Part shown: one piece after another, positions 22,700 through 35,955 of the stretch
Numbering within the stretch: position 1 is the stretch's first letter
Layout of the letters: the number at the start of each line of letters is the position of its first letter
Assembly: GCF_000687475.1 (NCBI RefSeq)
Contig: NC_057321.1
Span: 806,001 to 870,000, forward strand
Source: Ustilaginoidea virens
Taxonomy: Eukaryota; Ascomycota; Sordariomycetes; Hypocreales; Clavicipitaceae
Reading direction: 5' to 3'
Length of the DNA stretch: 64,000 nt
Made by a program: the position numbers and the translations under genes
Notes under the pieces: model-generated
What the model saw: only the letters and a program-made list of their open reading frames with translations
The model's database searches: none
What the model was told of the DNA's origin: nothing

Positions 22700-25650
22700 A
22701 TATAGGCTAAAGGTTTTTAGTAACCCTTTTTTCGTCGGTATTAGAGTATTACCGCTATTGCTGCTAATATGCGGTTAATCCTATTAGTTATGCCTATCTT
22801 ATCTATTCTTTTAAGGAATTATTAGTAGATATAGTTAAGATAGAGGTTAATTAGGGGTATAGCTGCCTTAGTCTCGAGGGTGTTTAGTAGTATAGCCTTA
22901 AAGGCCTTGGTAATTATGCGGAGGTAGGCTAACTATTCTATAGCTAGGGATTTTATAATGCCTTTTACTACCCCTCTAGGGGTGGTAAGGGTATATTATA
23001 CCTTTACGCCGAAGGCAATAGAGGTCTAGATAACCTATATATAGACTAGGCGTGCTTCCTAGTATTAGCAGCCCTAAGTTGAGGCTGCTATTACTATAAG
23101 CGTGAGTTGCTGCCGCTTGAGTTTTTTTGCGATCTTAATGCGGTATTCCTTTTATTTTAGCTTATAGTAGATTTCGACTCTTAGGAATCTAGTATACTAC
23201 TTTAGCTAGATTATTGCGGTCCTAAGCCGTACTATAGTCTCGTCCGCCTTATATATATAGGTAAAATGGATAAGCTTACTTTTGCCGGGGTTAAAGTTAA
23301 GTCTAGCTTATTTAGACTAACTATTATAGATAAGCTATGCTTTCTTAAGTAGTGCCTTTATCTCCCCTATATCTCTCCCGTAGGCTATAATGTTTGTATC
23401 GTTAGCGAAGCCTAATATAATAGTTAAGGCTACTTTTTATAGCCTCTCGTAGAGCGGTATAATATAGATAAGGAAAAGGATAGAGGAGAGGGGGGACCCT
23501 TATAGTACCCCAGCGGTAATTAGCAATTTCTCTATAAGCTATCCTTTGAAATAGATCTATACCGTTTGCGAATCGGTAAAGCTGTATACCTATATTGCGA
23601 GCTATAGCGGGAGCCTTTTATTAAGGAGTAGGTAGATAAGGCGGGTATAATTAACTATATTAAATGCTGCTAATATATCTAGTTGAAGGAGCGAAGCGAT
23701 CCCGCTATAATGCTAGATCGTGCGAATAATCTCTATTAGCGTATTTAGTACTGTATTAGTTAATCGGTTTGCCTTATTACCTATTTAAAGATCTAGAAAG
23801 AGGTTGCCCTCCTTAAGGGCGGTAGTAAGCCGCCTTACAACCGCGGCTTCTATAACCTTCCCTATTAGGTTAAGTAATAATATTAGTCTCTATCTTCCTG
23901 CCTTTAAATATTCTTTAGGCCTTTTCCTAGGCTTCTATAGTACTACTACTTTAGCCTCCTAAAATTGGGCCGGGTAGTACTTAATACGGTATATTTTATT
24001 AAGGAGGTATATTAGGGTTTAAACGAGTGGAGGGCTATATACTTTAAAGAATCCTGCCGGGAGCCTATTAGGGCCTAGTGCTTTCTAGCCTGCTATATTG
24101 CGTAATGCGGTGCGTATCTTTTTATATATAAAAGAGTCTATAAAGGGGAATACGGCGGTAGTAAGCTAGGGGAATATTAGGTTGGGAATATTATTATAAA
24201 TAGCTTAGGAGGTAGGGAAGAACTATTAGGCGAGTATTTATGCCTTCTCTTTATGTATTATTGCCTTTAGGCCTAGACTGCTTCGTTTTAGCGGGGGGAT
24301 CTCTCTTAATTTAGGCAGGAGGCTACTATATAGGCGGGCCTATTTCTCTAGAGACTATAGGTTGGTATTCTATACGGTTGCTTTATTAAGGGCCTTTCGC
24401 TATAATTAGCGCTATTCCTTTTGGATAATATAGGATTAGGTCGCTCCCGCTTTTTAGGCGGCGCTAAGGTTCTCTAGGGTATAGCATACTACCTATTTTC
24501 GGTAGGCCTTTTTTACTACTATTTAGGCTATTTTAGCGCGGGAGTTCTACTAGGGCTCTGCACCGGGAGCTTTAAGTGCCCTCTTTAGTGCTACTATATC
24601 GGCGATACTCTAGAGTTAGCCGGTAAGCTATTTAGCGTATATATCTATCTTAGCAGGGGAGCGGAGCAGGGCCTTAATATAGTAGGTGGTAAGTCGGTTT
24701 TTTATTTTAGCTTAGGCGAGGTATCGATCGAGGGACTTTTAGCCGTTTTTTAAGGGGGGGGCTTTTACGCGATAGTTATTAGTCTTAATGCGTATAAGCT
24801 AGGGGATATAGTCGGACCTAGTGAGGTTAGTATTTTTAAGATATTCGACTATAATATCTAGTGTGACCTATATGTAGTCGATAGTGCTACTTCTCTTTCC
24901 TAGGGCTTTCTTTATTATTTTGCCGCAAAAAGTAACTAGCCTAAGCTACTATTATATCGTGAGTTTAAAGAGAGTATTAATGCTAGGCGAGGTCTGGTCT
25001 AGGCTGTCCTAAAGAGGGTGGTATATATTAAAGTCCCTAATAAAGGCACTACAGGGGCGGGGTAGGAGCTTAGCGAGCGCAATAAGGGGGGTTATCTAGT
25101 TTAGCTTATAGCCTGGGAAGTAGATAGAGTAGATATCGGTATATAGTAGGGAAATCTTGCACTAATCGGTTCTTTTATCGCTAGACTATATGCCGGGCCT
25201 GTGCCGCTTATAGATATATATTGCTATTCTCCCGCTGTATGCTGCTAATATATATCTTCTAAGGCTGGGGCTTGGTAGGGTCTATCTAAGCGCAATAGGT
25301 TCTTAGATCGCTATAATATCGGGCTCGTACTAATAATAGAGTGCTAGTCTTATAAAGGTGGTTTTCTTTTATGTATTCTAATAGAGGACTATTATTATAC
25401 AAATGATCGCGAGGGGGTTAATAGCGGTGGTATAATAGAGGTGGCTATAGATTGGGCGTCTAGGGTAGGCGCGGTTATACTATAGTTTTACGCAGGGGCG
25501 GCTTAGAGGAAGGCGGTAATACTATTATTGGCCCTGATGCGGGGGGTCCTATTGATGCTTCCGACCGGTCGGCCTTATTTTTAGGGGGAGGGCTTATATA
25601 GGGGAGATCCGCTAGCTGCGCGGCGGCAGCCCTAGTCTGCGATTAAGATA
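22700..25650 (-). pseudogene. LINE ORF2 remnant (endonuclease region and reverse transcriptase)
   Basis: On the minus strand the RT block GVPQGSPLSSILFLIYI is recognisable near 23512-23461, with CCA-CAA changed to CTA-TAA. The palm motif is GFANDTNIIAYG at about 23412-23378, a D-to-N change from FADD. Upstream sequence up to about 25650 is in the position of the endonuclease domain. The exact ends of the ORF cannot be set. Confidence 0.65.
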
Positions 25651-25699
25651 GTATTAGCATCTAATGCTATATACGAGGCAAAGAGCCTTAGTCTATCGC

Positions 25700-26940
25700 T
25701 ATAGGAATTTCTAGCTTTTTCCTATTATTCGTTCGCTACTTTATAGAGGCGGGACTACGCTAGGTGTGATCCGTAATAGTTGAGGCAGGATTCGCATTAG
25801 TTCTATATGGTAGCTAGGCAGTTTTGATCGCTATCCGGGTGGCGTTTAGAGCCGCACTAGCCATAGTAAGCTGCCGCTACATAGTATGCGGCGATATGGC
25901 TAAATTTAAAGCAATTATAGTACTAGCGAGGGTGTATAGTATCGTTATATAGTTCGGCTTTAAATATCTCTACTTAGTATATAATGCCGGCTTTATAAAG
26001 CTTATTTATAAGGTCGATAGAGTCTACCCTTATAATTAGGGGCGCCTATATTGCGGTCCCCTTAGGGCGGCGAGGGGAGACCCTAGTGAAGCCCTCTCTA
26101 TTAGCTTTAGTGAGATTCGACCGGATATCTTCTATTGCGGCATTCGCGGTATAATAGGTCGGGAAGCTTTTAACGATAATACTAAATAAGTGTCGATTAG
26201 GTTCTGCCTTTTAGCTAAAGGCGGGGTATACCTAAGTCGTATTTGTAGTATATTTTACTTTTTCTTTTTTAAAGGTAATGATTATATCGCCACTATAGAG
26301 CCTATAGGCCGCGACCGCTGCTCCTTCGGCGGTAGCCCTATTGATTATATTAACGATTTCGATTGGGGTATAGTTTTAGAGGATTTCGCTTATAGTATTT
26401 CCTTTAATAAGGACTTCGCGGTGGATATAGGGGGGTGCCGTAAGGGGAGCTAGGCTGCATTAGGGTAGTACGGCGGCTGCGAGCCTTTATGCGGCGATAG
26501 ATGCCTATATAATAGGGGCTATAGCAGGTTTTAGGAGATTTTGTATAGCCTTATTAACTGCGGTCTCGATCGTCTGTATAAGGGTTCCGATGGGGGTATA
26601 GATATTGCCTAGGTCGGCCTCTTACCGGGCAGTCTCTACTATAAAGTTTATAGCCTCTTATATTCTTCCTAGTACCGCTAGGGGAATATAGTCTTAAAGC
26701 TCTTTTATGAAATCTGTAATAATATCGGCTACTGGTCGCTTCTGCCCCTAGGTAGGTTCGGTCTCGGTTTAGTTGCACTATATACTATTCGCGATCGTGG
26801 TATTAAGGTTATAGCGGCTATATGCTATGCCGCCCCTATTCCCTCCGTCGATATCCATCACTTTATCCGCGCCTGCTGCGCCTATTCCCTAGACGCGATG
26901 CGCTATAGGTGAGGGGGGTAAACGGACGAGAAAAAGCGAT
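25700..26940 (-). pseudogene. LINE ORF1 remnant with CCHC-like knuckles
   Basis: Minus-strand text near 25930-25750 gives YNCFKFSHIAA and further Cys/His-rich stretches like the gag-type zinc knuckles of LINE ORF1. The order (ORF1 then RT) is right for a minus-strand LINE. Boundaries are approximate. Confidence 0.5.
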
Positions 26941-27049
26941 TGGAAATATCAGAATTGATTTTAGAGGCGGTTCTATGCCGCTACCTAGGTGCGGGCGAAA
27001 TCGCGAAAGTTTTTTTTTTTCCCTAATTGCTTTATTGGGCATCTAACTT

Positions 27050-30000
27050 TAACTAATAGAAATAGGCCCTTATGATTCAACTTAAGGCACTTAATATCGC
27101 CAAATTTATCGAAAATCCTTCTATTGCCAGCAGTTTTAACGATTTAGAGTAAGCACTTTTACTATTACTTATTAAGAATAGTTGTATAGAAGGACTAGCT
27201 GCCGCTATCAATTAGTGCACTAACCTAGAGTCAGCCTTTACGTTACTCACTAAATAGTATTCTCACTTATCAGACATACAGCGGACCTACCTATACCCTG
27301 CCTTCTATTAACTAAATTTTATAGGCTATAAGGGTACCTTAGAATCTTTCAACGCCTCCTTTAATAGCTACCTATCCAGGCTGCAAATTTTAGGCTCCCA
27401 TATACAACCTTTCGACTAAATCAGCCAGTATTTATATACTGTAGAAGGGGTCTTTTTTCAGTAGGCAGAACGGCACCATATAATAATAAGAATCGCCTAT
27501 ACTCAGGGAAATACATTAAATATTAACCTGCAATTTTATATGGTTGATTTATTACAAGAATAACGCATTAAAGGGTCATTAGTAGCAAGGGCTACCACCT
27601 ACCTCGCAAAGGTCAAAGGTGCCGCTACTAATAGTAATAGTAGCAAGCCAGCTAGTAATAACACTAGCAAAGGTGGTAAAAACACTACCACCAACGCCAA
27701 TAAAAAGAAACAGGGGTCTTCTACCTAATAAGGGTCTTCTTCAGCCATATAAAATAAGCCGGAAAATAAGAAGAAAAAAGAAAAAAAAGATTCAGCTAAT
27801 AAAGCAGATACCCTATAAAAGACCGATAAAAAGGAAAAGACTATTGATTCCTTCGTACTAGGGAATTATAATACTTTAAGTCTTATACCTAATGAGATAA
27901 CCTATTCTTCCTTCTAGGACCGCGAATATATGCAATTTCTAGCTACTAGCTATAGTGTATAATCTGGTGGGAAAACGCTAATAGATTCTTTACTCTACGA
28001 TACTGGTTCTACGGTGTATATTATTAACGATAAAAAGCATTTCACCTACTTCTAATACTATACCGGAAACAGACCAGTTATTAGTATAGGTAGTGGCCTA
28101 ATTAAGCCTAGTGGGTGGGGCACAGCGCGTTTTACCGTGCTATAGGCCACTAACCCACCTTAGTGGGGCACCTTAGAGCTGACCAACGCCCTCTTTATAC
28201 CAGCTTTTGATATTAATATCTTTAGCGGCGTTAAATACTATTTAAATCGTAGTAGTATTTAGGGCTAAAGCCTAGTTAATAGTAATAATAAGTGTATTAG
28301 GCTTCTTAATTTTAAGAAGTATGGCTTCTTTTTACAATAAAAAGGGGTAGATTCGCCGTTTTTATACTATACTAGCCAAAATCACCCGGCTATATATAAT
28401 ATCTCGGTCGAAATACCTGCCCCAGCTAACCTAAAAGAATATGAGGAATATCCCCTGCCAGAGGATTTACCTACCCTACTAGCTGACTCAGACCATCTAC
28501 TAGCTAATTCTCAAGCTAATCCACCAGCTAATTCGCAAGCTACCCCACTAGCTAGTCCTGGTTTTTCGGTGGTACCAACAGAGGCTGCTATTCCTAATAC
28601 AGCCCAACCACCATAGAGGGCCCCGGTCGCCCTCAACCTAGCCCCAGTCATAATACTAGCTGCTGATATAGAATATTAAAAGCTGCTATTATTAGCCGGA
28701 CTTTGGTATATCCGGCTTAGGCATATCGGAATCTAACTTTTAAAGAAAACCTGTGCATTAACCATAGGGTTACCTGATCTCAGTAAGGTAAAGGATTCTG
28801 ATTTTAACTATATCGCCTGTAAAAGGGCAAAATCAGTTCGGCGTTTTACATTAGGGGCTATACCAGACCCTATGTATTGTTTGGATATTATAGAGGGTGA
28901 TATCTTCTAAATTAACCCTCTTCTATATAATAAACGCCCCATTTGCCTTATCTTAGTAGACCGGAAATCATGCTTCTATTGGGTATATTTACTACCTAAT
29001 AAAGAAGGACCTATAGTATTCCCAGTATTATAGGGGTTCTTCTAAGGTCTTAGGAATCGCTATGGCAAATCAGCTGTTGAATTCTACTATAATGGTGGTA
29101 AGGAAATTAATAATGTTATTATAGCCTGGCTAGCTCTTAAGAGTATAGATTTTTTAACCTCTTCCCCTTATATTCATAAGCAAAATAGGTTAGTAGAACG
29201 CTTTATACGGGTCATCGTTGACCGACTTAGAGCTACTATGCTTTGGTCTTAGTTACCTTCTTACCTTTAGTTTGTGGTGATTCTTAGTATTACTACCTTG
29301 GTAAATCTAATAGTAGTTTTAAACTATTCCTTGTTACCTTTCGAGGAATTAAAGAAGGACTTTCTGGAAATTACGCATTACTACCTACCCGACCTTATTA
29401 GCTTCAGGGCTATTAGTGCGGCTGTAGAGGTGCTAATCCCTCTAGAAAAACGGGTTATTAGCTATAAGCTGGCCCCCCGGACCGAGTCAGGTAGGTTACT
29501 AGCTACGCTAGGTAATGGCACCTACCTCGTCTATATCCCATATCGCCGGGTCGTCACTAAGACCTCTTTCATTACTTTTACCTATTAAAATGAAGGTATA
29601 GGCCCTATTTTAAGTGGCCTAGAGGGCAAATTCGACTTCCTACTGTCTTCCATTTTAAAGGGGGTAAATACCGACTAAATCACCTTAGAAGAGCCTATCT
29701 GGAAGTCGCCTCGCTTAAATATGCCTATTTCGTCTAAGACCGACGGTATAGGCCTAGTCGAAGGCATAGGCCTAATATAGTATACGGATCCACCACAACC
29801 AGTGGGCCTATTACAACTAATAGGCCTACTACAACTAGTGGGCCTACCACTAATTGGCCCGCCACAGCACTCTATAATATTTCCTAGTAATTTGCCGTCT
29901 TTCGATTCTAAATCGCTTTAGCCTAACTTAGCTTTTTAGCTTAGGCAAGACAGTCCTTTTTTACCGGCTAAGGAAAATATAGCTTTTTCCCATACAAAAA

Positions 30001-32443
30001 GGCTATAAATGCTAGGAAATGCAGAAAGCTCTCGTCACTAGGAATCTTAACTATTAAGATTTTCTGAATCCGTCACAAAAGTGGGTATACCCCGCATATG
30101 TGAAAATTCTGACTCGCCCTATATAGCAAATTTTCAATGGTCCGAATCTTAAAGCCCTATATATACTGATTTTCCGCGACTTTCTGATACAATAGATTCT
30201 GCCTTTTCGCCCGGCTTCCTAGTAAATGCAGCATTTCGCTATAGTAAAATGCTGCCTATATTAGAATATCTGAAATTCGAGAGTCTAGATATCGCCTTAA
30301 ATGAGAGACTGTGGGTAAAAATGTTTTAAGCACTAGAAAATATGCCGCTTATTCAGCCATACTAGGTTAGGGCTATTAGGGGTAGAATTCGAGGAAGAAT
30401 GCAGCTATAGATACGAGACGTGTAAGGTATCCTAGGTTATGGATACTATAGGTCACTTTTGGACCTATAGGCTGACCAATAGCCTAACCTACAGACTGAC
30501 CAATAGTCTGACTAATAGTCTGACCTATAGACTGACTAATGGGGTGCTTTCCTACCCACCTAGCCGAAAAACGATTAGATTTTCGGATACTTAGGCAGCC
30601 CCCTAAAGGCTCCTATATAGGATTTCCCCCCTTCTTATGCTTTTTACTAGTAAATGTATGATATTTGCTGTGTAGTAAAGATTAAGGCTGCAAAACGGGC
30701 CTCAGAAGGTGTGCCTAATAGCTGGAAGGAAGTCTTATATAACCTATAAAAAAATAGCTAGGTTAAAGCCTTATTTTCTGAATTCGAGTAATTAATCGAT
30801 TTAAATATCTTCTAATTTATTCCTAAGACTAATGTTCCTACTAGTAGGAAAATATTGCGTAACCGGCCTATTTTTCGCGTTAAGAAAGATGCGAATAATA
30901 ACCCGGTTAAATATAAGGCACGATTAGTTGTTAAAGGCTTTATATAGGTATCTGGGCAAGACTTTATGGAGACCTATGCCTCTACTTCGATCCTACTAAT
31001 ATAGAGGATTATCTTTGCTCTTGCTGCTGTAAATAACTGGGAAATAGAGTAGATCGATTTTATTAGTGCCTTTTTAAATAGTGAACTACTGGAGACGATT
31101 TATATAGAGATTCTAGCTGGTTTTCTAGAATTTGCAGAAAGCCTACTCTTACTTAACCTAGCCTTATGGTCTGACTAGTAGCGTCGTCGACTTCTAGCCT
31201 TGCTTACTAAGGTTAGATATGACCCCTCTGTATTATAGGTTATACTGTTGAAGAAAGCCTTGTATGGGCTAAAATAAGGCCCTCGCGAGTGGCAGTTATA
31301 GTTAAAAGACCTTCTAGTGTAAGAGGGTTTTAAGCTATTACTTTCTGATGCTGCCGTCTTCTATAATAAAGGAATGCATACTTTTATTGTAACCTATGTG
31401 GATGACTATTTAATTATTGGTCTGGACTTTAGCTATATTGACCAGCTTAAGGCTAAATTGGATAAGGTTTATGCTATAGAAGACCGAGGACCTACCTCCT
31501 TCTTTCTAAGAGTGTAGATTATTAAGGATAGAGAAAAGGGCTTATTATGGCTGCACCAATCGTAATTTATTACGGAAGTCCTTAAGAAGTTCAACCTTAA
31601 GGACGCACAACCATACCTAATCCCGCTATAGCCCGGTATACTTGCTGAGGCTGACGATACGCTGCTAGATGCTAATAATTAATACTTATTCTAGCAGCTA
31701 GTAGGGATATCGATATGGTTGATAATGATATCAAGACCTGACCTTGCCTTTCTAATGTAATACCTATCACGATATATGCAATAGGCTTCCACTATACAGC
31801 TTAATGCTGCTAAGGGCGCTTTCCGCTACTTGGCTGGTATGGCAAATATAGCTATTTATTACCGAGCCGCTAAAGCTACCGTAGTATTAGCTGCATTTTC
31901 TAATAGCGATTTTGCTGGATGCCGGCTGACTTCTAAGTCTACTGGTGGTTATCTTACTACTTTGAATGGTGGGCCTATTAGCTGGAGGTTAAAACGGTCT
32001 TCGATTGTGGTTTTATTAACGCTTAAAGCCGAGTCTAATATAATGCTTAAGGCGATTCGCGAAGTAGAGTGGATATCTAATTTATTTAAAGAAATCTAGG
32101 TCGATATTTAACGCCTAATACCACTATACTGCGATAACCAAGGGTCTATTTCTAATGCAAATAACCTAAATTAGTATGCCTGCACTAAATATACCTTACT
32201 TAAATTCCGGTATATACGTGAGAAGGCCTACGGTGGCCTGGTAAAAATATCTTATTTACCTACGATAGATATGCCTGCGGATGGACTCACTAAACTACTT
32301 CCAAGCCCGAAATTCCCTATATTTCGGCAGCTATTAGGGCTGTAATCCCTATAGTATCATCATCTTTTTTTTCTGATTTTTTTTATAGGGTTTCTTTCTT
32401 TTATTCTAACGTTAGGATTAGCCATATTGCTAATCAGAGGGGG
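27050..32443 (+). pseudogene. Copia C gag 3' part and pol, degraded
   Basis: After the LINE the gag resumes. The protease active site DTGST is intact at about 28003-28017. Integrase and post-integrase text includes a 104-codon frame at 29274-29588 (EVLIPLEKRV, RLLATLGNGTYLVYI). RT near 30860-31430 includes the intact palm motif YVDD (in TYVDDYLIIG). RNase H is at 31830-32099 (FAGCRLTSKSTGGYLTTLNG). Stops break the frame many times. It ends in CAGAGGGGG, the polypurine tract before the 3' LTR. Confidence 0.8.
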
Positions 32444-33169
32444 TGTTGAAATCAGCGCCTTTTTAGCTGTATTTTGGTACTGGTCTCGCTACCGTACGAC
32501 GTCTCTACATTGAGATATCGCGGTGGCTATACCAGGCGCTATGGTGGGGCATAGCGCCCCATAACGCCGATTACAGTGGGCTATAGCGCCGGTCACGGCA
32601 CCGGCATAGCGCCCTATAGCCGGCCACAGCGGCCGGTCACAGCGGGCCATAGGGCCCACAATAGGCGGCGCATTTCTACGGGATTACCAAATGGGCAAAC
32701 CTTGCTAATACCAGCACTTTCGGCCTTCTATATACAGTTACCCGCTACACCGGTCATTTACGGCAGACCGATATAGGGCTTCCGGCCCGTACGGCAGGCT
32801 GTTATAAGGCATCCGGCACACCGCTATAAGCCACTGGGCTTAGTTGGGTATGCACTGGGTAGGATATTGGGCACAGACTGGGCACGGTTGGGCAGACCGA
32901 CTTTTCGTCGGGTTTTTCGCTATTTTTACGGTTTTTCATTATTTTCAACCACTTTTTCAAGATGGTAGAAATATACCCAAAATTCCCTCTTTCTAGCTAG
33001 AATAGTCACCAACAATTAGAATCAGATTTCCCTGATATCTTTGCTCTGGTCAACCTCTTATGCGCTTTAAATCTTTAACCAGCTCTTTGTTTTATTCTGT
33101 AACACCTTATACGCCACTGTCGGTATCCAGTACATTTCCAACAGTATTCTGAATCACCATTTTGCAACA
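32444..33169 (+). repeat. 3' LTR of C
   Basis: 726 bp, preceded by CAGAGGGGG. It retains TTGCAACA at its end where the 5' copy has TTGCAATA. Confidence 0.85.
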
Positions 33170-33396
33170 ATTATGTATTTAAATCCCTAGATATTCCTAC
33201 CCAAATAGTGGGAAGGAGGGAGGGATGGATGCATGTAAGCAAGTATGCAGAATTAATGCATATCAGATTGTCCCTACGCCTTAGTCTCGTATCTTATCTA
33301 TGCCGGTACTTTTACCTTACTGCGAGTTTACTATTCCACTGCCTTTATCCTTCGCATACTGCATTATCTTAGCAGGCGATAAAAACCCGTTTGACA
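33170..33396 (+). repeat. 5' LTR of B, second part
   Basis: It starts with the right ATTAT TSD of C (33170-33174), then continues the B LTR to GTTTGACA. Together with the first part it makes 570 bp, the same as the 3' LTR. Confidence 0.85.
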
Positions 33397-33409
33397 GTTA
33401 TGAGCCCGG
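33397..33409 (+). promoter_or_regulatory. Primer-binding site of B, half tRNA-iMet type
   Basis: GTTATGAGCCCGG directly follows the 5' LTR. Its complement CCGGGCTCATAAC matches the anticodon arm of eukaryotic initiator tRNA-Met rather than the tRNA 3' end, as in half-tRNA-primed Drosophila copia. Confidence 0.65.
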
Positions 33410-34310
33410 TTTGCACCCGGTAAATCGCTTTATTCTATCTATTTTATCCTATCGATTTCTTTCCGACTATTATTCGCGTGCATTTATTGCCAGCTGCACG
33501 CCGACAAATTACCAGCTGGTCCGACGGATCACCAGCTGCTTTCCCCTTTTTATTATACACGCAAATAACTGCGTACTGACTTTAGCCAGCTGCACGCAGC
33601 GGTGCATAGGTTTGCAAGAGTGCAATTACGCATTCTATGCAATATCAATCTTTTCTTGCTACTATATTTCTTATACCTCTGTGCTAATACTATTACTAGG
33701 ACCATACAAATGCGTGATAAATAGCGTGCAAACCTGCATAATCGCGCATTTTTACATTTCAATTCTGTCACCTTATTCCGACCTTTGCCGCGCAATAGGC
33801 ATACCGACTGCTTACCTGCGCACCTTCTATTATATCGTCGCTATCTTGCCAGACGATTTTCTACGATTAAATATTCTTTCCGACGAAGAAATCAGCCTCG
33901 GGCAAAAGTTCTACTAGGGCACCCGTGCTGCCATACAAATTGCTAGTACAAGGCACAGCCCAAAAGAACGCAGCAGTGCCGACACATTTACCTGCGCGAA
34001 ACATTTCTTCTGACTTAGGAAGCCGGCAAGCGACTTTTAACTACTAAGGCCGGAAGACTACAAGTGTGGTATATTGTGACTGGATTGACTGGATTAACCA
34101 CCTGGATTGATCCCTTTTGCCTAGGACTATTTACCGGGACTATTTTGCCCTTTGGATTTACTTGGACTTTTTTATCTATTGGATTTTCTTTGACTAAGGC
34201 TAGGTTATTATTCTTTCTTATTGTTATTCTTTCCTATCTATCTTACCTATCCTACTTATCCTACCTATCCTACCTATCCTACCTATCCTGCCTTTCCTAC
34301 CTATTCCACT
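33410..34310 (+). other. 5' leader of element B with pyrimidine microsatellite
   Basis: About 0.9 kb lies between the primer-binding site and the gag ATG. It ends in a CCTAC/CTATC pyrimidine-rich tandem array at about 34234-34300. A 205-codon frame crosses the LTR boundary (33300-33917) but has no recognisable domain. Confidence 0.5.
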
Positions 34311-35192
34311 ATGGCTACTAATACCGACCTGGGAAACCCGGCAAACTTCCAACTGCTAGGCAGTAAAGACTGGTTTAAATGGATCTCGATTATTGAGAAG
34401 TTTGCTATCAACGAAAATATCTGGGCCTATATCAACCCTTCTGTGCAAGATAGGCCTACCTTATAACAGCCCGTTGAGCCTACCGCTTCTACCATTAAGC
34501 CTTATGCTTCCTTTATCCTTAACCTCGACGATTCTGATTTTACTAGGTTGTAGTATATAACGAATGTCTATAGGACTGCCCTACAGGATTATAAGGATAA
34601 GAAAAAAGCTCTCGTCAATATCCAACGTTAGATTATCGCAACTATAGGCAACTACTACAATACTATAAGCCAGGAGAATGATGTTGCCGCACAGCTATAC
34701 CTGTTAAAATAACGCTTGCAGCCCACCACTTGGGACTATAAAAAAGATATCCGCTAGCGCTATACAGCTGTACTGTGAAGTCCTAATAGGACTAAAATAT
34801 CCAGTTGGATTACTTCCTACAAGAAAGTCCTTGCAGAAGCTATTAATATCAACATACCAGATACACAAGGACTCCGACCAACTTAGGATTTTATTGATGC
34901 CGTGGAATCTATTGCACCAGCCTTTTCTAATTATTGGAAGAACAGAATCAAGGAAAAGCAACGCAATAATAAAGAAGGATGGGAGAAGAAGATACCCGAC
35001 AGTCATTATATCAGTGATTTATTCGAGTAAGAGTTTGCCTTATAACAATAAAGAGCACAAGGTGCCTTTGCCTCTTTCCAGGATATAGATACCAATAAAA
35101 ATCAACAAAATAATCAATAAAAAACAACTGACATTATTAAGCCAAAACAACCATGCATTTGTGGCCTTTTTCATTGCTGGGAAGATTGTTAT
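34311..35192 (+). pseudogene. Copia B gag, interrupted by stops and by E1
   Basis: ATG at 34311 starts MATNTDLGNPANFQLLG, followed by DWFKWISIIEKFAI, the usual start of fungal copia gag. The first stop (TAA at 34464-34466) is a CAA-to-TAA change, with readable frame after it. A CxCG-H-W-C cysteine motif (CICGLFHCWEDC) lies at the E1 insertion point and continues at 42545. Confidence 0.7.
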
Positions 35193-35955
35193 TATTGCAA
35201 TTCTCAAGGTCACTATAAAAGCAGAGCCTTACTAGCTAGCTAGATGGCACAAGACTGTCTGCGACCTGTGAACTAATCTTAGTATAAATACTAGATTTTT
35301 CACCAAGTCCTAAGACTATACAAGTGCTATAAAGCAGGGCAAGTGTAAAGGCAAGGCAAATATAAGATAACCAGAAACGCAGGGAAGGTGGGAGTTAAGA
35401 GGCATATAGTGCATTAACAGACTCGATTGTGCTGCCCTTCTACTATCTAGAAAGACGGGGGAAAGCTATCCTATATATACACGAAGGAGGGGTGGGCCCA
35501 GGCATCCAGAGAAGCCAGTAAGAGGGCTCCCCGTAATGCTCGCTATGATACGTCAGCAACCCCGCTATATCCGACCTTTCCAACCACCCTAACCACTGCA
35601 CTAGTAATTAGTCACCGCACTAGCAACTAGCCACCACGCTAGTGACTAACCACCACACTAGTGGACTAGCCACCACGCTAGTAGGCCACCACGCTAATTT
35701 AGCAATGCCACACCACGCTAGTAGGCCGCCACTACGCTAGTAGGCAACCACGCTAATTTAGCAATGCCACACCTTTTCAACAAGGCCTACCTTACTTGAT
35801 ATATAGTAAATAATCCACTGAAAATCCTTAAGGTAAAAGGCAAAGGCCTAAGGTAATACTACCATAAGTCCAAGAGGCGGTATAAGGGCCAGAAGGTTAG
35901 TAGGCCAGTAGGGCATAAGGCCAGCAGCCTAGTAGGCTACTATAGGATTTTAATA
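35193..35955 (-). repeat. 3' LTR of E1
   Basis: 763 bp. The LTR start is read as TATTAAAATCC because of a C-to-T type change. It contains the GCGTGGTGG-unit array (about 35590-35770). Confidence 0.85.

Larger units (their letters stand above)
20628..27036 (-). mobile_element. Non-LTR (LINE) retrotransposon, Tad-like, 13-bp TSD
   Basis: It is flanked by GGGCATCTAACTT at 20615-20627 and 27037-27049. Its length of 6.4 kb and the presence of ORF1, endonuclease-region and RT traces suggest a full-length copy. Minus-strand reading ends in a short TAA/AAT-type tail at 20628. It lies in the gag of copia C, and removing it restores the gag alignment with E3. It is heavily AT-shifted, with stops throughout. 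Confidence 0.75.
19196..33169 (+). mobile_element. Copia LTR retrotransposon C inserted in the B 5' LTR (TSD ATTAT)
   Basis: Starts TGTTGAAATCAGCG and ends TTTTGCAACA, with ATTAT at 19191-19195 and 33170-33174. Both LTRs are 726 bp and align without gaps by eye. The internal part is 12.5 kb because a 6.4-kb LINE is inserted in gag; without it about 6.1 kb remains. Protein traces resemble the E family, so C and E are related copia lineages. Confidence 0.85.

Noticed and set aside
33300..33917. 205-codon frame across the B LTR and leader
   Set aside because: It starts inside the LTR and crosses the primer-binding site; no domain is recognisable. Treated as chance openness in leader DNA.
35590..35770. 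CRISPR-like regular spacing of CACCACGCTAGT units
   Set aside because: The units are degenerate tandem repeats without unique spacers, inside the LTR of a eukaryotic retroelement.
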